64,000 nucleotides of DNA, taken from contig JAISJR010000018.1 in assembly GCA_031261425.1 (NCBI GenBank), forward strand, positions 21,329-85,328, written 5' to 3'. The position numbers and the translations under genes were made by a program. The notes beneath the pieces are model-generated. The model saw only the letters and a list, made by a program, of their open reading frames with translations. It was not told the origin of the DNA and made no database searches. Shown piece after piece: positions 43,549 through 51,820 of this stretch (positions within the stretch are counted from its first letter, which is position 1; the number at the start of each line of letters is the position of its first letter). The stretch is from Planctomycetota bacterium (GTDB lineage Bacteria; Planctomycetota; SZUA-567).

Positions 43549-43883
43549 ACGAATCTTAAAATAGCCGTTACCGGTTATTTACCGCCGTTTTTTGCAAAAA
43601 ATCCGAAAAAACAAGGATGAAAACCGCTTTTTATGCCGCCGGGAAATTAGTGATTGCCGTCAATAGCGAACGCCATATATCACCATTTCGGGACTCATTT
43701 CGGGACTTAAAAACGCCTGTTTTTCTATCACGCCTCAAAACCACGTTTCCTCATCCCGCAACCGATACCACCGGCAAAAATTAACATAAATTACATTTCC
43801 TACCCTACGAATAATGACTGCTTCTATTGACGCCGGTGGAATGTAAGACCACGCTACGGCTTTGCCGCCGCCCGCAATCGCGA
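43549..43883. other. Left end of integrative element, non-coding
   Basis: No gene and no integrase fragment could be read in either direction. A direct repeat TTTCGGGACT is present twice (about 43686-43708), and CCGTTACCGGTTATTTACCG gives a small inverted repeat near 43565. These may be recombinase arm sites, but that is only a suggestion. Confidence 0.45.
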
Positions 43884-44281
43884 TTAGGCAGATTTCTTGT
43901 GTTCTTTTTTTACAGCCGCAATGCTCGCGGTTGGCTTGGCGGTAGATTTTACCGTCGCCGCGATGTCAATCCGAATGGTTGCCGGAATGTCATTCCACAG
44001 GTCAACAATCAGTAACAGAATTTCATCCCTGATATAGCGATGGTGCGTGTTCTCATCGGCGCGGTTTTCGTCATCAGTCGTATATCGCTCGTCAATATCG
44101 CTAATTGCACACCCAAGCGCAGTCGCAATTTTTTTGAGATTAGCATACCGATTTTGCTTCTACCGGCTTCGTATTGTGAAATCTGACTGGGGGCGATACC
44201 TGCGATATTCCCCAGTTGATTTTGTGTCAAATTTTGTTTGCCCCGCATCAGTTTTAGTTTGTCGCCGATTGCGTTTTTCAT
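43884..44281 (-). pseudogene. XRE-family regulator with frameshift at an A7 run
   Basis: The N-terminal 60 residues form an XRE helix-turn-helix (LTQNQLGNIAGIAPSQISQYEAGRSK) in one frame. At seven consecutive A (44129-44135 on the plus strand as T7) the homologous sequence continues in the minus-one frame: KIATALGCAISDIDE, then a charged tail ending KKEHKKSA at 43884. The zero frame instead runs on to a stop at 44009 with unrelated residues. A -1 shift on A AAA AAA is a known slippery type, so the gene may be dead, programmed, expressed by transcriptional slippage, or affected by a sequencing indel. It would be the element's regulator. Confidence 0.75.
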
Positions 44282-44342
44282 AGACGCCTCCCACTAAAAA
44301 ATCTTTTCTAAAATTTTATAGCCGCTCTTGACAGAGCGGCAA

Positions 44343-44846
44343 ATGAGAATGGTTGTTTCGAGCGTCAGAACGCTGTTCAACAAAGATGTCCATAAGTGGC
44401 TAAATTGGATAGGCGGCAAGCGGAATGAATTGCTGTATGCGGACATAAAAAAACTTCACGGCTTGGTAGCCCAACAGCAGACCAATACCGCTGACGTGGA
44501 CTACCTCGACCTGAAAGTGATAGAGAATTTAATCGAGCGCCACCGTGCTGTCAAGGATTATTACTCGCCGTCAGTGCTAAAAACGACGACGCAAAGCAAA
44601 GGGGAAAAAATGGCTGTTTCAAACGAGCAATTTTTTGAGTTGGTGCAAAGCGGCTCGCTCGCCGACGTGCAAGCGGCGATTGTAGCCGGCGCGGATGTGA
44701 ACGATAAAAACAGCGTCGGTAGTACGCCGTTAGAGTATGCCGCCTTTAATAATCCCGCCGTTATCGCCGCGTTGGTCAAGGCGGGCGCGGACGTGAACGA
44801 AAAGAACCTATTACATATTGTCGCCTTAAATGTCATTAAAACCTAA
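44343..44846 (+). pseudogene. Truncated duplicate of the MuF-C/ankyrin protein gene
   Basis: The region repeats pieces of the 52996-54549 gene. 44346-44615 matches 53340-53609 with only a handful of changes, and the frame then jumps to the sequence at 53918-54011, ending after one and a half ankyrin repeats (GSTPLEYAAF...AGADVNEKN). The first 115 residues of the toxin-like domain and the whole C-terminal module are missing. An 8-bp hairpin (GCCGCTCT/AGAGCGGC, 44321-44340) sits at the left junction. A reading frame is open but there is no ribosome-binding site. It is most simply a recombination relic, although short ankyrin proteins of this kind could serve as immunity partners. Confidence 0.7.
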
Positions 44847-44923
44847 ATTGCTGGCAAATCATCTAATATCAGTCGTAAAACATCTTGCGTTTGGGTGATT
44901 TTTCGCGCTGAAAACGCAATCCA

Positions 44924-45754
44924 TTATGTCAATCGTTGCAACAAATCGGCGGCACTCCATTCCATTTTGGAGAACGCGAACCAGCGTTTGCCCAAGTCCT
45001 TCAACGAGGCGCCGAGATGATAAACGGCATGGTCGATGATGAGAAAACGGTCGTGGGATTTTTTGAACAGGCGCAATTCAATCGGCGGATATTGTTCGCA
45101 GTGTTTGTCCAAATCCTTTTGGAGTTGCGCCGAAATTTTGGCGGTATAAATCGTGGCGACGACGCCGGCGGCGCGTTTGGCGAAAAGCAAAAGAACGCTT
45201 TCGTCAATGTAATTGTCAATCAAAACCAGCGATTTTTTAGCGGATTTGATTAAATCGGCGGCGAACACATAAGCGTCAAAAATCTGCCCGTCAAATAAAA
45301 TTCCCTCAACCGGCGGCAAGGCGGTTTTCACGAAAAAGTCGATTTTGTTTTCGGTCGCCGCGACCCGTTGTTCGAGGCGCTCAAACCGCTGATTGACCGC
45401 GTATCCTTTCAGCAGATACTCTTTCAGGATGCGATTAGCCCATTGGCGAAACTGCGTCGCGTTAATTGAGTTCACCCGATAGCCGACGGAAAGAATCGCG
45501 TCAAGATTATAGAAGCGAGTGTTGTAGAGTTTCCCATCTTTGGCAGTATGTGCAAAAATTGCACATACTGAATTTTCGGATAATTCGCGAGACGTGAAGA
45601 CGTTTTTCAGGTGTTTTCCGATAACGGAGCGGTCAACGCCGAACAGCGCCGCGATTTGCGCCTGCGTCAGCCACACGGTTTCGTTTTCGAGGCGGACTTC
45701 CAACTGCACCGCACTGTCCGGCTGATACAAAATAATTTCGTTGAGCGAGTTCAT
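44924..45754 (-). CDS. RhuM-family protein with C-terminal PLD-like domain
   Basis: A 276-residue protein. The N-terminal half is the RhuM (virulence RhuM-like) domain: helix-turn-helix segment TVWLTQAQIAALFGVDRSVIGKHLKN and then YNLDAILSVGYRVNS and FRQWAN. The C-terminal half (about 150-276) resembles a phospholipase-D-fold half-site, DNYIDESVLLLFAKR then SHDRFLIIDHAVYHLGASLKDLGKRW, where His-x-x-x-Leu replaces the strict HxK. Such proteins occur beside toxin and defence genes and are presumed DNA-binding. Its ATG overlaps the stop of a 40-residue frame (ATGA). It is the last gene of the leftward cluster after the helicase-nuclease. Confidence 0.78.
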   Translation of the reverse strand: MNSLNEIILYQPDSAVQLEVRLENETVWLTQAQIAALFGVDRSVIGKHLKNVFTSRELSENSVCAIFAHTAKDGKLYNTRFYNLDAILSVGYRVNSINATQFRQWANRILKEYLLKGYAVNQRFERLEQRVAATENKIDFFVKTALPPVEGILFDGQIFDAYVFAADLIKSAKKSLVLIDNYIDESVLLLFAKRAAGVVATIYTAKISAQLQKDLDKHCEQYPPIELRLFKKSHDRFLIIDHAVYHLGASLKDLGKRWFAFSKMEWSAADLLQRLT

Positions 45755-45873
45755 TTTTGTCTTTCGACGATGGCGGCGGCGGCGATTAAACTATCCGGCG
45801 CATCAACCAAGCGCGGCGATTTCGCGGAGTTTGTCGTTATTTTTGGGTGGATGGTGAGGATTTTTTCATTCAT
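45751..45873 (-). CDS. Small 40-residue open frame coupled to RhuM gene
   Basis: A short frame starting MNEKILTIHPKI and ending AAAAIVERQK, whose TGA overlaps the RhuM start in ATGA. The arrangement suggests translational coupling, and the frame fills most of the 190-bp gap after the helicase gene. No ribosome-binding site is convincing and no family is recognised. It may be a leader or an upstream small protein; it could also be fortuitous. Confidence 0.35.
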   Translation of the reverse strand: MNEKILTIHPKITTNSAKSPRLVDAPDSLIAAAAIVERQK

Positions 45874-45944
45874 TCGCGGTATATTTCTTTTTGAGGTCAG
45901 AAAATAAACTTGCTGATTTCACCGTAAATACGGTTCACTTCGGC

Positions 45945-48900
45945 TTACAATCTCGCATCATTTTCGTCGCGCAACCAACCGTCCGCATACCATTTGTAAT
46001 AAGGCGTGTTGATGATATTCCAGCCCGCCCGCGTTAGAATGTCGATGCGTTCAATATGTTCCACCGTATAGTTTTCCGTCAAGGCGCCGGTGGCGAAATG
46101 TTGCCGACCATCAACTTCTATTGCCGCCGACTTTTTTGTTTGGTGATTGTAAATCACAAAATCCAATCGCCGCCCGCAACTATTGATCTGATTGTGCAAT
46201 GAGAGATTTTGCCCGTTGGCGTGATTTTTGACGAATTTATCCAATATCAAATAAACCTGCCTCTCAAATTCACTCTCAAACTTATCGTAATTCAATGGCG
46301 GCAAATGAGGCGCAAACGGCGCGGGATTTCCGCCGTCATCTACGATGTTACCATCAATATAATTTAAATAGCGGTGGATTTTGTTAAAGGTCGGTGGAAA
46401 CGGCGAATAGACCACGTAAGTGAAAAGTTTCGCTCGACTGGTGGCGACATTTAGCCGTTTGTCGTCTTGAAAATGACCAAATCCCTTGGAATTTTCATCA
46501 AGACAAAAGGTAAAAATCATAATATCTCGTTCATTGCCTTGAAATTCTTCAGGAGTGCCAATGCCTCCACCATCGCTAACTCCAACGTCAATGCCGTATT
46601 CCGCCAAACCGTCAGAGAATCTTTCACTTATCTTTTCTTTTATTCGTTCGCATTGGTCTCTTATCATAGAAATTACGCCAATAGTGAACTTTTTGCCATT
46701 TATATGTTCCGGTAAGCAATATTTAGATTGGGCGGTCGGCGAAATCAAATCCGCGATAATTTGTAAAACGACTTCGACTTCGTCCTCAATTATTTTTTTA
46801 TTCTTTTCTCGCCTTCCATTCGGACAGGGAATTGTTTTAAAACATTTGATCGAGAGTTTGTCAGGTGTCTCGGTCATTATTTTTAGATTTCCTTCCGGAT
46901 TCTTATCGTTACCGTAGAACCATCGGCTGGTGTATTTCGCCAAATGCGGCAACGATCGAAAATGTTCATCCAACATTACCTCGCTAATCGAAACTTGATA
47001 TTCAGGACTGCGGAAAAAATCAAGAATCGATGCCTGTGTAACCGTTAAATTACGTTTATTGGCGGCTTGATAGGTAAGAGTGTTGTATTTTTCCCATACT
47101 AATTCGTCAAATTTGCGGCTTACCGAAAAACTCAAGCCGGTGGCTTTTAAGTTTAATTGTTTATGGTCGCCAACGATACAAATTCGCTTGGCTCGATAAA
47201 ACGCCGGCAAAATTTCCGCTAAATTTACCTGCGATGCCTCGTCAACCACAATCAAATCAAACATACCGGCTTGCAATGGGAATATATGCCCTAAATTGCG
47301 GATTTCTCCAACCCAAAGCGGGAATATATCCGTGATTTTCGCGAAATTAATGTCGCGCATTTTCTCGCTAATCAGACGGCTGTTAGCAAAACGTAACATC
47401 GCCGCGAATTTATCAATTTCTTGCCGGCAAGAATGGTCGCGTAAGTGTGAAAACACATGATATTTATGTTGGGTAATAAGCAGTTTTCGTTGAATTTCGG
47501 CAATATCTTTTTTGAGATAACTGATACGCTTGCGAATATTTTCAGTGTCAATACGCAACGCGCTATTGATTTTTTTTGCCGCCGTAAAAGCGTTATTCAA
47601 TTGAATGAACGCGCGGCTAAATTCCGGCAAAGTAGCATCTGTCAGCCATTCTTTTGGCGTATTAAAATGTTCTTGTAGATGTTGTTTGAATTTATGCCGG
47701 TGTAAATTGGTCAATAAATTATAGTTTTGTTGATATATTTCGCTGATAAAAGCCAGATGTTGGTCGTATTTACTCTTTTGCGCGTCTTCAATTTTGGTGA
47801 AAGAAAAACCGACGGGAATTTTCACAAAATCATTGCGAAATCTATCCCGTTGTTTGATAAATTCCGCGTGTTTTTCATGATGTTCGTGTTGATAATCTAA
47901 TGCTTTCGTCAATTCTTGTTCCGCTTGGCGTAGTTCGGTAAATTTAACGGTTAAACTATTCTCCCATTTATCCAAATTTTGTTTTAATGTATTGATATTA
48001 TTGGCATTAGAATCGGTCGTCAACAAATACTTCAAATAATTGCGAATATCGTCACGGCGTTTCTGCTCGTAATAAAACACTCCGACAAACTCTTCGTCTG
48101 TGGTATCGGAAAGCAACGGATTTATTTTTTCATAGATGACTTTTAGCGCCGCCGTTTTTTGCGCGACGACCAATACTTTCTTATTTAACCCAAGTGCGGA
48201 CAGTACAATTGCCGAAATCGTATGCGACTTGCCGGTGCCGGGCGGTCCCTGCACATAACTAATTTCATTATTCCACGCATTTTTCAGCGCTTGAATTTGC
48301 GCTTTTGATAATGACAGCGGAATGAAATCGTCGATAACTTTTTGTATTTGCTCGTTATTATTTTCACACTTTATTTCTTGACGCTCGTTCGTTAAAGCAT
48401 TTGCCAATAATTTTTCCACCACCGGATTTTGGAAATCAGTCCCGATACCGCCGACAAAATTATTCAACGCTTCGTAAGTCGATAATTGGTCGGGAACGGT
48501 ATTGACGAAAAGGTGGCTGGCGTTGATAAAAATCAATTTTTGGGCAAAAATACTTTGCTCTTTCGTTTGTTTTTCCAAAAATCTATGCATTTCTGCGCTG
48601 AAATTGTAATCTGAATGGATCGCTTCACTAATGTTGCGGAAGCAGGCGATGTTCTTTACGAATAAATTAAAGATATTCCGCGTAAAGTCGACGAGTTCGG
48701 AAAAATCAAAAATTTGTGTGACAACCAGTTCATCCTCAATATCAGCGAAAGTTTCATTTTCGTCATCGGTAAATACATCATTAAAAACTTCGTCATCATC
48801 ATCGACGACAGACGAGGACGCGACCGATGAAGACAAAGCCGAAATCAAATCATAATTGAGATTAAGCGTGGAAACATCCGGGTCAAGCCGCGCCGCATTA

Positions 48901-49223
48901 TTTTCTATTGCTAATTCGCATTGCAACGTCAAAAGCGGCGCCGCTAAAATGCGCTTGTCGGTTCCTGCCACCAATCCCAAACCCAAGAATAATTTTTTAT
49001 CATAATTTTTGGTTAAAAAATCAGCGCAGGCGCATAAATATGGATACAGACGGTCTTTATCCGTATATCTATCCGCGAAATAATTTATTTGTTGGGCATA
49101 ACCGGTTGTCTTATTGAGCAAGCACTTTTCAAAACCGGCTTTAGACGCAATTTTACGACTTACATCGCGTAAGTAAGAAAGATACGACGTTAGGACTTTG
49201 ACATTTTCACGATGGTCGGACAT
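45945..49223 (-). CDS. SF1 (UPF1/DNA2-like, COG1112-type) helicase with C-terminal nuclease domain
   Basis: A 1092-residue fusion. The N-terminal 300 residues have no recognised domain and include an acidic stretch (138-165). The helicase core starts with Walker A QGPPGTGKSHT (325-335) and continues with motif II DLIVVDEASQVN. Motif III is GDHKQLN, the EEFQGNERDIM segment serves motif V and motif VI is RLNVATSRAK, with a coiled insertion of about 250 residues between I and II. The last 100 residues look like a PD-(D/E)xK/Vsr-like nuclease: RRLDFVIYN...SAAIEVDGRQHF. This architecture recalls helicase-nuclease defence effectors. It starts 3 bp after the membrane coiled-coil gene and is AT-richer than core genes. 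Confidence 0.85.
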   Translation of the reverse strand: MSDHRENVKVLTSYLSYLRDVSRKIASKAGFEKCLLNKTTGYAQQINYFADRYTDKDRLYPYLCACADFLTKNYDKKLFLGLGLVAGTDKRILAAPLLTLQCELAIENNAARLDPDVSTLNLNYDLISALSSSVASSSVVDDDDEVFNDVFTDDENETFADIEDELVVTQIFDFSELVDFTRNIFNLFVKNIACFRNISEAIHSDYNFSAEMHRFLEKQTKEQSIFAQKLIFINASHLFVNTVPDQLSTYEALNNFVGGIGTDFQNPVVEKLLANALTNERQEIKCENNNEQIQKVIDDFIPLSLSKAQIQALKNAWNNEISYVQGPPGTGKSHTISAIVLSALGLNKKVLVVAQKTAALKVIYEKINPLLSDTTDEEFVGVFYYEQKRRDDIRNYLKYLLTTDSNANNINTLKQNLDKWENSLTVKFTELRQAEQELTKALDYQHEHHEKHAEFIKQRDRFRNDFVKIPVGFSFTKIEDAQKSKYDQHLAFISEIYQQNYNLLTNLHRHKFKQHLQEHFNTPKEWLTDATLPEFSRAFIQLNNAFTAAKKINSALRIDTENIRKRISYLKKDIAEIQRKLLITQHKYHVFSHLRDHSCRQEIDKFAAMLRFANSRLISEKMRDINFAKITDIFPLWVGEIRNLGHIFPLQAGMFDLIVVDEASQVNLAEILPAFYRAKRICIVGDHKQLNLKATGLSFSVSRKFDELVWEKYNTLTYQAANKRNLTVTQASILDFFRSPEYQVSISEVMLDEHFRSLPHLAKYTSRWFYGNDKNPEGNLKIMTETPDKLSIKCFKTIPCPNGRREKNKKIIEDEVEVVLQIIADLISPTAQSKYCLPEHINGKKFTIGVISMIRDQCERIKEKISERFSDGLAEYGIDVGVSDGGGIGTPEEFQGNERDIMIFTFCLDENSKGFGHFQDDKRLNVATSRAKLFTYVVYSPFPPTFNKIHRYLNYIDGNIVDDGGNPAPFAPHLPPLNYDKFESEFERQVYLILDKFVKNHANGQNLSLHNQINSCGRRLDFVIYNHQTKKSAAIEVDGRQHFATGALTENYTVEHIERIDILTRAGWNIINTPYYKWYADGWLRDENDARL

Positions 49224-49226
49224 AAC

Positions 49227-49757
49227 CTACTCCGAAAAATCTAATGGCGCTTTGATTTCGGCAAGTATTTTTTGCAAGCAATTATTTATTTCGATATGAA
49301 TCTGTTTTATTTCATCAGTGTTTTTGCCGGATATTTTTCGCGCCTCATCACAAACTCCGCGCAAATTATCTTCGTTATCCCGAACAATTTTCGTTATTTT
49401 TTCTCTTTGTTGTTGAATTTCATTTTTTACTTCCTGCCAATATCCGGCGTTTTCTTGCGTATGATTTTTCAATAATTTTTCGGTTAATTCGGCGTTGGTG
49501 GTAAAGTGATCTTTTAACGCAGAATCGACATCGGCGACCATCTGCTGTAGCGTGGCGGTCAATTCCGCTAAACTTTTATCGTTTTCCTGAAATTTCTGTG
49601 CCGTAAATTTGGCAAGCGCATTTTTAGCGCCATCGACTTGCTTTTTTAGCCCGTCAATTGCCGTTTGCAATTCTTGCCGGTTGCGTTTTTGGTTTCGTTG
49701 ATAAACAACAAAAAAGACCGCCAGCAACAACACGGTCGCGCCGAATTCAATAGACAT
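49227..49757 (-). CDS. Membrane-anchored coiled-coil protein paired with helicase-nuclease
   Basis: A 176-residue protein with one N-terminal membrane span (about 5-21, ATVLLLAVFFVVY) followed by positive residues and a long charged helix to about residue 165. This gives a cytoplasmic coiled coil. No enzymatic motif is present. The gene ends 3 bp before the helicase-nuclease start and has its own AAGG ribosome-binding site, so the two form a tight pair. A sensor or tethering role for the helicase is inference; RmuC-like and ZorA-like proteins share only the general layout. Confidence 0.78.
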   Translation of the reverse strand: MSIEFGATVLLLAVFFVVYQRNQKRNRQELQTAIDGLKKQVDGAKNALAKFTAQKFQENDKSLAELTATLQQMVADVDSALKDHFTTNAELTEKLLKNHTQENAGYWQEVKNEIQQQREKITKIVRDNEDNLRGVCDEARKISGKNTDEIKQIHIEINNCLQKILAEIKAPLDFSE

Positions 49758-50054
49758 AAGTCAACCTTCATTGTGGGGAAGTATATGTCGCGGGAAACGC
49801 GACACATCGTGCATTCCGCAATTATTTTTTCTCAAATCCGTAGTGTATAACCATGCGGTTACGCACGCAAGGGGTGTGGCGCAATTTCTCCGTCGTTACA
49901 GGACGATTTATCAATCCCAACCTCAACACGGGATTATAAATCGAATCATCCTTACGACACCTCATAATTCCCCCCGTCGATTCTCCGATAAAACTTTTCG
50001 ACCACTTGACTCAGCGCGGACGATAGGCGGGAAATGAAGTTTTGCATAATGGCT
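49758..50054. other. Gap between coiled-coil gene and ADP-ribosylglycohydrolase gene
   Basis: No gene is seen. A 7-bp hairpin (TGTCGCG, loop GGAAA, CGCGACA) lies at 49786-49804 upstream of the coiled-coil gene and may be part of its control region. The promoter of the coiled-coil/helicase pair should lie here. Confidence 0.4.
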
Positions 50055-50984
50055 TTAATAATCTTTTCGATACGGGTAAGGCAACTGACATGCGCCATGC
50101 ATTCCCAAGGTCTGTATCTTATCGCTTTCGCCGAACCGCTGATAAACGTCTTTGAACTCATTAGGCAAATATGCCCGATGCAGACGCACTAAACATGGCA
50201 GGATACTTCTTGTTCCGTAGAACGCCTCGGCAATACTGCCGGCAATACACGCCAGCGTATCCGCATCGCCGCCAAGCGAGATGGCATTTTGAATCGTCGA
50301 TTCGTAGTCGAGGCTTTCGAGGAAACATGTAATCGCTTCCGGCACCGTCGCTTGGCAAGTTTCGTTAAACTCATAATTGGGACGAATCTCGGCGAGAGTC
50401 CGCGAAAGGTCGTAGTGTTGCGCAACGTATTCCTTAATTGCGTCTTTCCTTTCGCCTCGCTCGGCGAGAGTCCGCGAAAAGTCGTAGTGTTGCGCAACAG
50501 ATTCCTCAATTGAGTCTTTCCTTTTGCCTTGCAAAGCCAAAAAGATTGCCGCCGCCACTGTTTGCGCGCCTTTGATTCCCTCCGGATGGTTGTGCGTTGG
50601 GAGCGCCGTATTTCTCGCTTCGGCTAAACATTCGTCAAGATCATTCGCTAACCAGCCGATAGCCGAGACGCGCATCGCCGAACCGTTGCCATAATTGTTA
50701 TAGGGCTTTGGATCGTCGCTTTTTAACCAATTACAAAACATTCCGCCGTAACCGGCGTCAGGATATTTTCTACCCCATTTACGCATCGCGCCGGCATAAT
50801 CTTTATCGCCGAGCGCCGCTTCCGCTATCGCGATAGTCATTACTGTATCGTCCGTGAAAAAAATCTTGCCGGGAATATCTTGCGCGTCCGGCGCTAATAA
50901 ACCTATTTCCCACGGATTGTCATTTTTATAGCCGGTATATTCATACACGCTACCGCAGATGTCGCCAATAATAGCGCCAAGCAT
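50055..50984 (-). CDS. ADP-ribosylglycohydrolase family protein (DraG-like)
   Basis: A 309-residue protein of the ADP-ribosylglycohydrolase family, which removes ADP-ribose from proteins, nucleic acids or small molecules. The two-magnesium site residues are in FTDDTVM (43-49) and GGDADTLACIAGSIAEA (about 239-255), with the GDICGSVYE opening. A 24-residue unit (RKDSIEESVAQHYDFSRTLAE at 155-175, given here at its 21 core positions in two overlapping parts) is tandemly duplicated at 179-199, matching a 72-bp direct DNA repeat. GGGAGAATCAA precedes the ATG. It shares the leftward defence-like block; no ADP-ribosyltransferase could be recognised beside it. Confidence 0.88.
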   Translation of the reverse strand: MLGAIIGDICGSVYEYTGYKNDNPWEIGLLAPDAQDIPGKIFFTDDTVMTIAIAEAALGDKDYAGAMRKWGRKYPDAGYGGMFCNWLKSDDPKPYNNYGNGSAMRVSAIGWLANDLDECLAEARNTALPTHNHPEGIKGAQTVAAAIFLALQGKRKDSIEESVAQHYDFSRTLAERGERKDAIKEYVAQHYDLSRTLAEIRPNYEFNETCQATVPEAITCFLESLDYESTIQNAISLGGDADTLACIAGSIAEAFYGTRSILPCLVRLHRAYLPNEFKDVYQRFGESDKIQTLGMHGACQLPYPYRKDY

Positions 50985-51094
50985 TTGATTCTCCCAAAAG
51001 GTATTTAAGGATTTTAAGATGTTTAAGGCGTTTAATTTGCCGCCGTTTCAACAGCGGCAAAAGAAATAACAATTAACTGCCCACTGTCTACTGC

Positions 51095-51748
51095 CTACTG
51101 CCCACTGACCTCAGCCCATTTATTTTGGTCGTGCAGGAACAGCGCAAACTCGAGAATTCTCTCATCGACCTTAAACAATAAGTCAATGAAATCGCGTTCC
51201 GTTAGCGCGACCGTCCGCACTTTGATATTTCTCACGTCGCATAAAACCAAAACGATCAGCGGAATCAAGCCGTTGCGCGACAATAACAGTTTAGACGCAA
51301 ACGCATAGCGCCCCAACGCGACCGGCGAAACCGGCGCATCAACATCGTCGCAGATAAGCGCGCCCAACGCAATCGGACGCTCGTTCTCTTTATACGGCGA
51401 GAGCACATCAATCCACGCGCCGCACTTAACGCCGCAAATCGTTTCTTCGATGAAGTTATCAAACAACGCCGGATTCGGAAACCAGCGGTTAAACTCGGCA
51501 TCTTCGCTGACTTTTTGCGCTAACTGCAACATCAATAAACCGTGCTCGTCTTTCTTGACCGCGAATTCGTTGAGTTTTTGTTGGTCAACGGCGCATCGCA
51601 AAATGTTGCCCTCAAAATTGTCATAGGCGAGAACCGTTTCGTCCCATTGGTCGCTCGAACAGCAAAACTCTTTGTCGCCGAAGATCTTTCCGCCGGACAA
51701 ATAGCCAAGCGAGATTTTCTCGTCGTAATTCGCGTCGTGGGTAATCAT
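51095..51748 (-). CDS. Unknown cytoplasmic protein, 217 residues
   Basis: I do not recognise this family. The chosen start (MITHDANYDEK) has AAGGAATTCT upstream. The protein has no membrane span or signal peptide, two Cys-containing patches (EFCCSSDQW, ICGVKCGAWID) and a hydrophobic strand-rich middle (ERPIALGALICDD, GLIPLIVLVLCDV). Its last residues (SGQ) are encoded by a CACTG spacer repeat, as in cysH. It lies 110 bp upstream of the ADP-ribosylglycohydrolase gene on the same strand, so the two may be co-transcribed. A functional link, for example as an ADP-ribosyltransferase partner, is possible but unsupported by motifs. Confidence 0.6.
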   Translation of the reverse strand: MITHDANYDEKISLGYLSGGKIFGDKEFCCSSDQWDETVLAYDNFEGNILRCAVDQQKLNEFAVKKDEHGLLMLQLAQKVSEDAEFNRWFPNPALFDNFIEETICGVKCGAWIDVLSPYKENERPIALGALICDDVDAPVSPVALGRYAFASKLLLSRNGLIPLIVLVLCDVRNIKVRTVALTERDFIDLLFKVDERILEFALFLHDQNKWAEVSGQ

Positions 51749-51820
51749 AGAATTCCTTTCGTTGGGGGTCATGAGTAGTGGCCGGCGAGCGCCGACCACT
51801 GACCATTAAGCGACCGCCAA

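Noticed and set aside
43549..43883. Integrase gene fragment at the left end of the element
   Set aside because: All six frames are broken by stops and no tyrosine-recombinase motif was recognised.
45945..49757. Identification as a known Mokosh or Zorya system
   Set aside because: The helicase class fits Mokosh, but there is no Ser/Thr kinase or PLD domain fused to it, and the coiled-coil protein lacks MotA-like spans of ZorA. The cluster is left unnamed.
49771..50037. 88-codon frame on the plus strand between two leftward genes
   Set aside because: No ribosome-binding site, no recognisable protein features, and it overlaps the expected promoter region of the coiled-coil gene.
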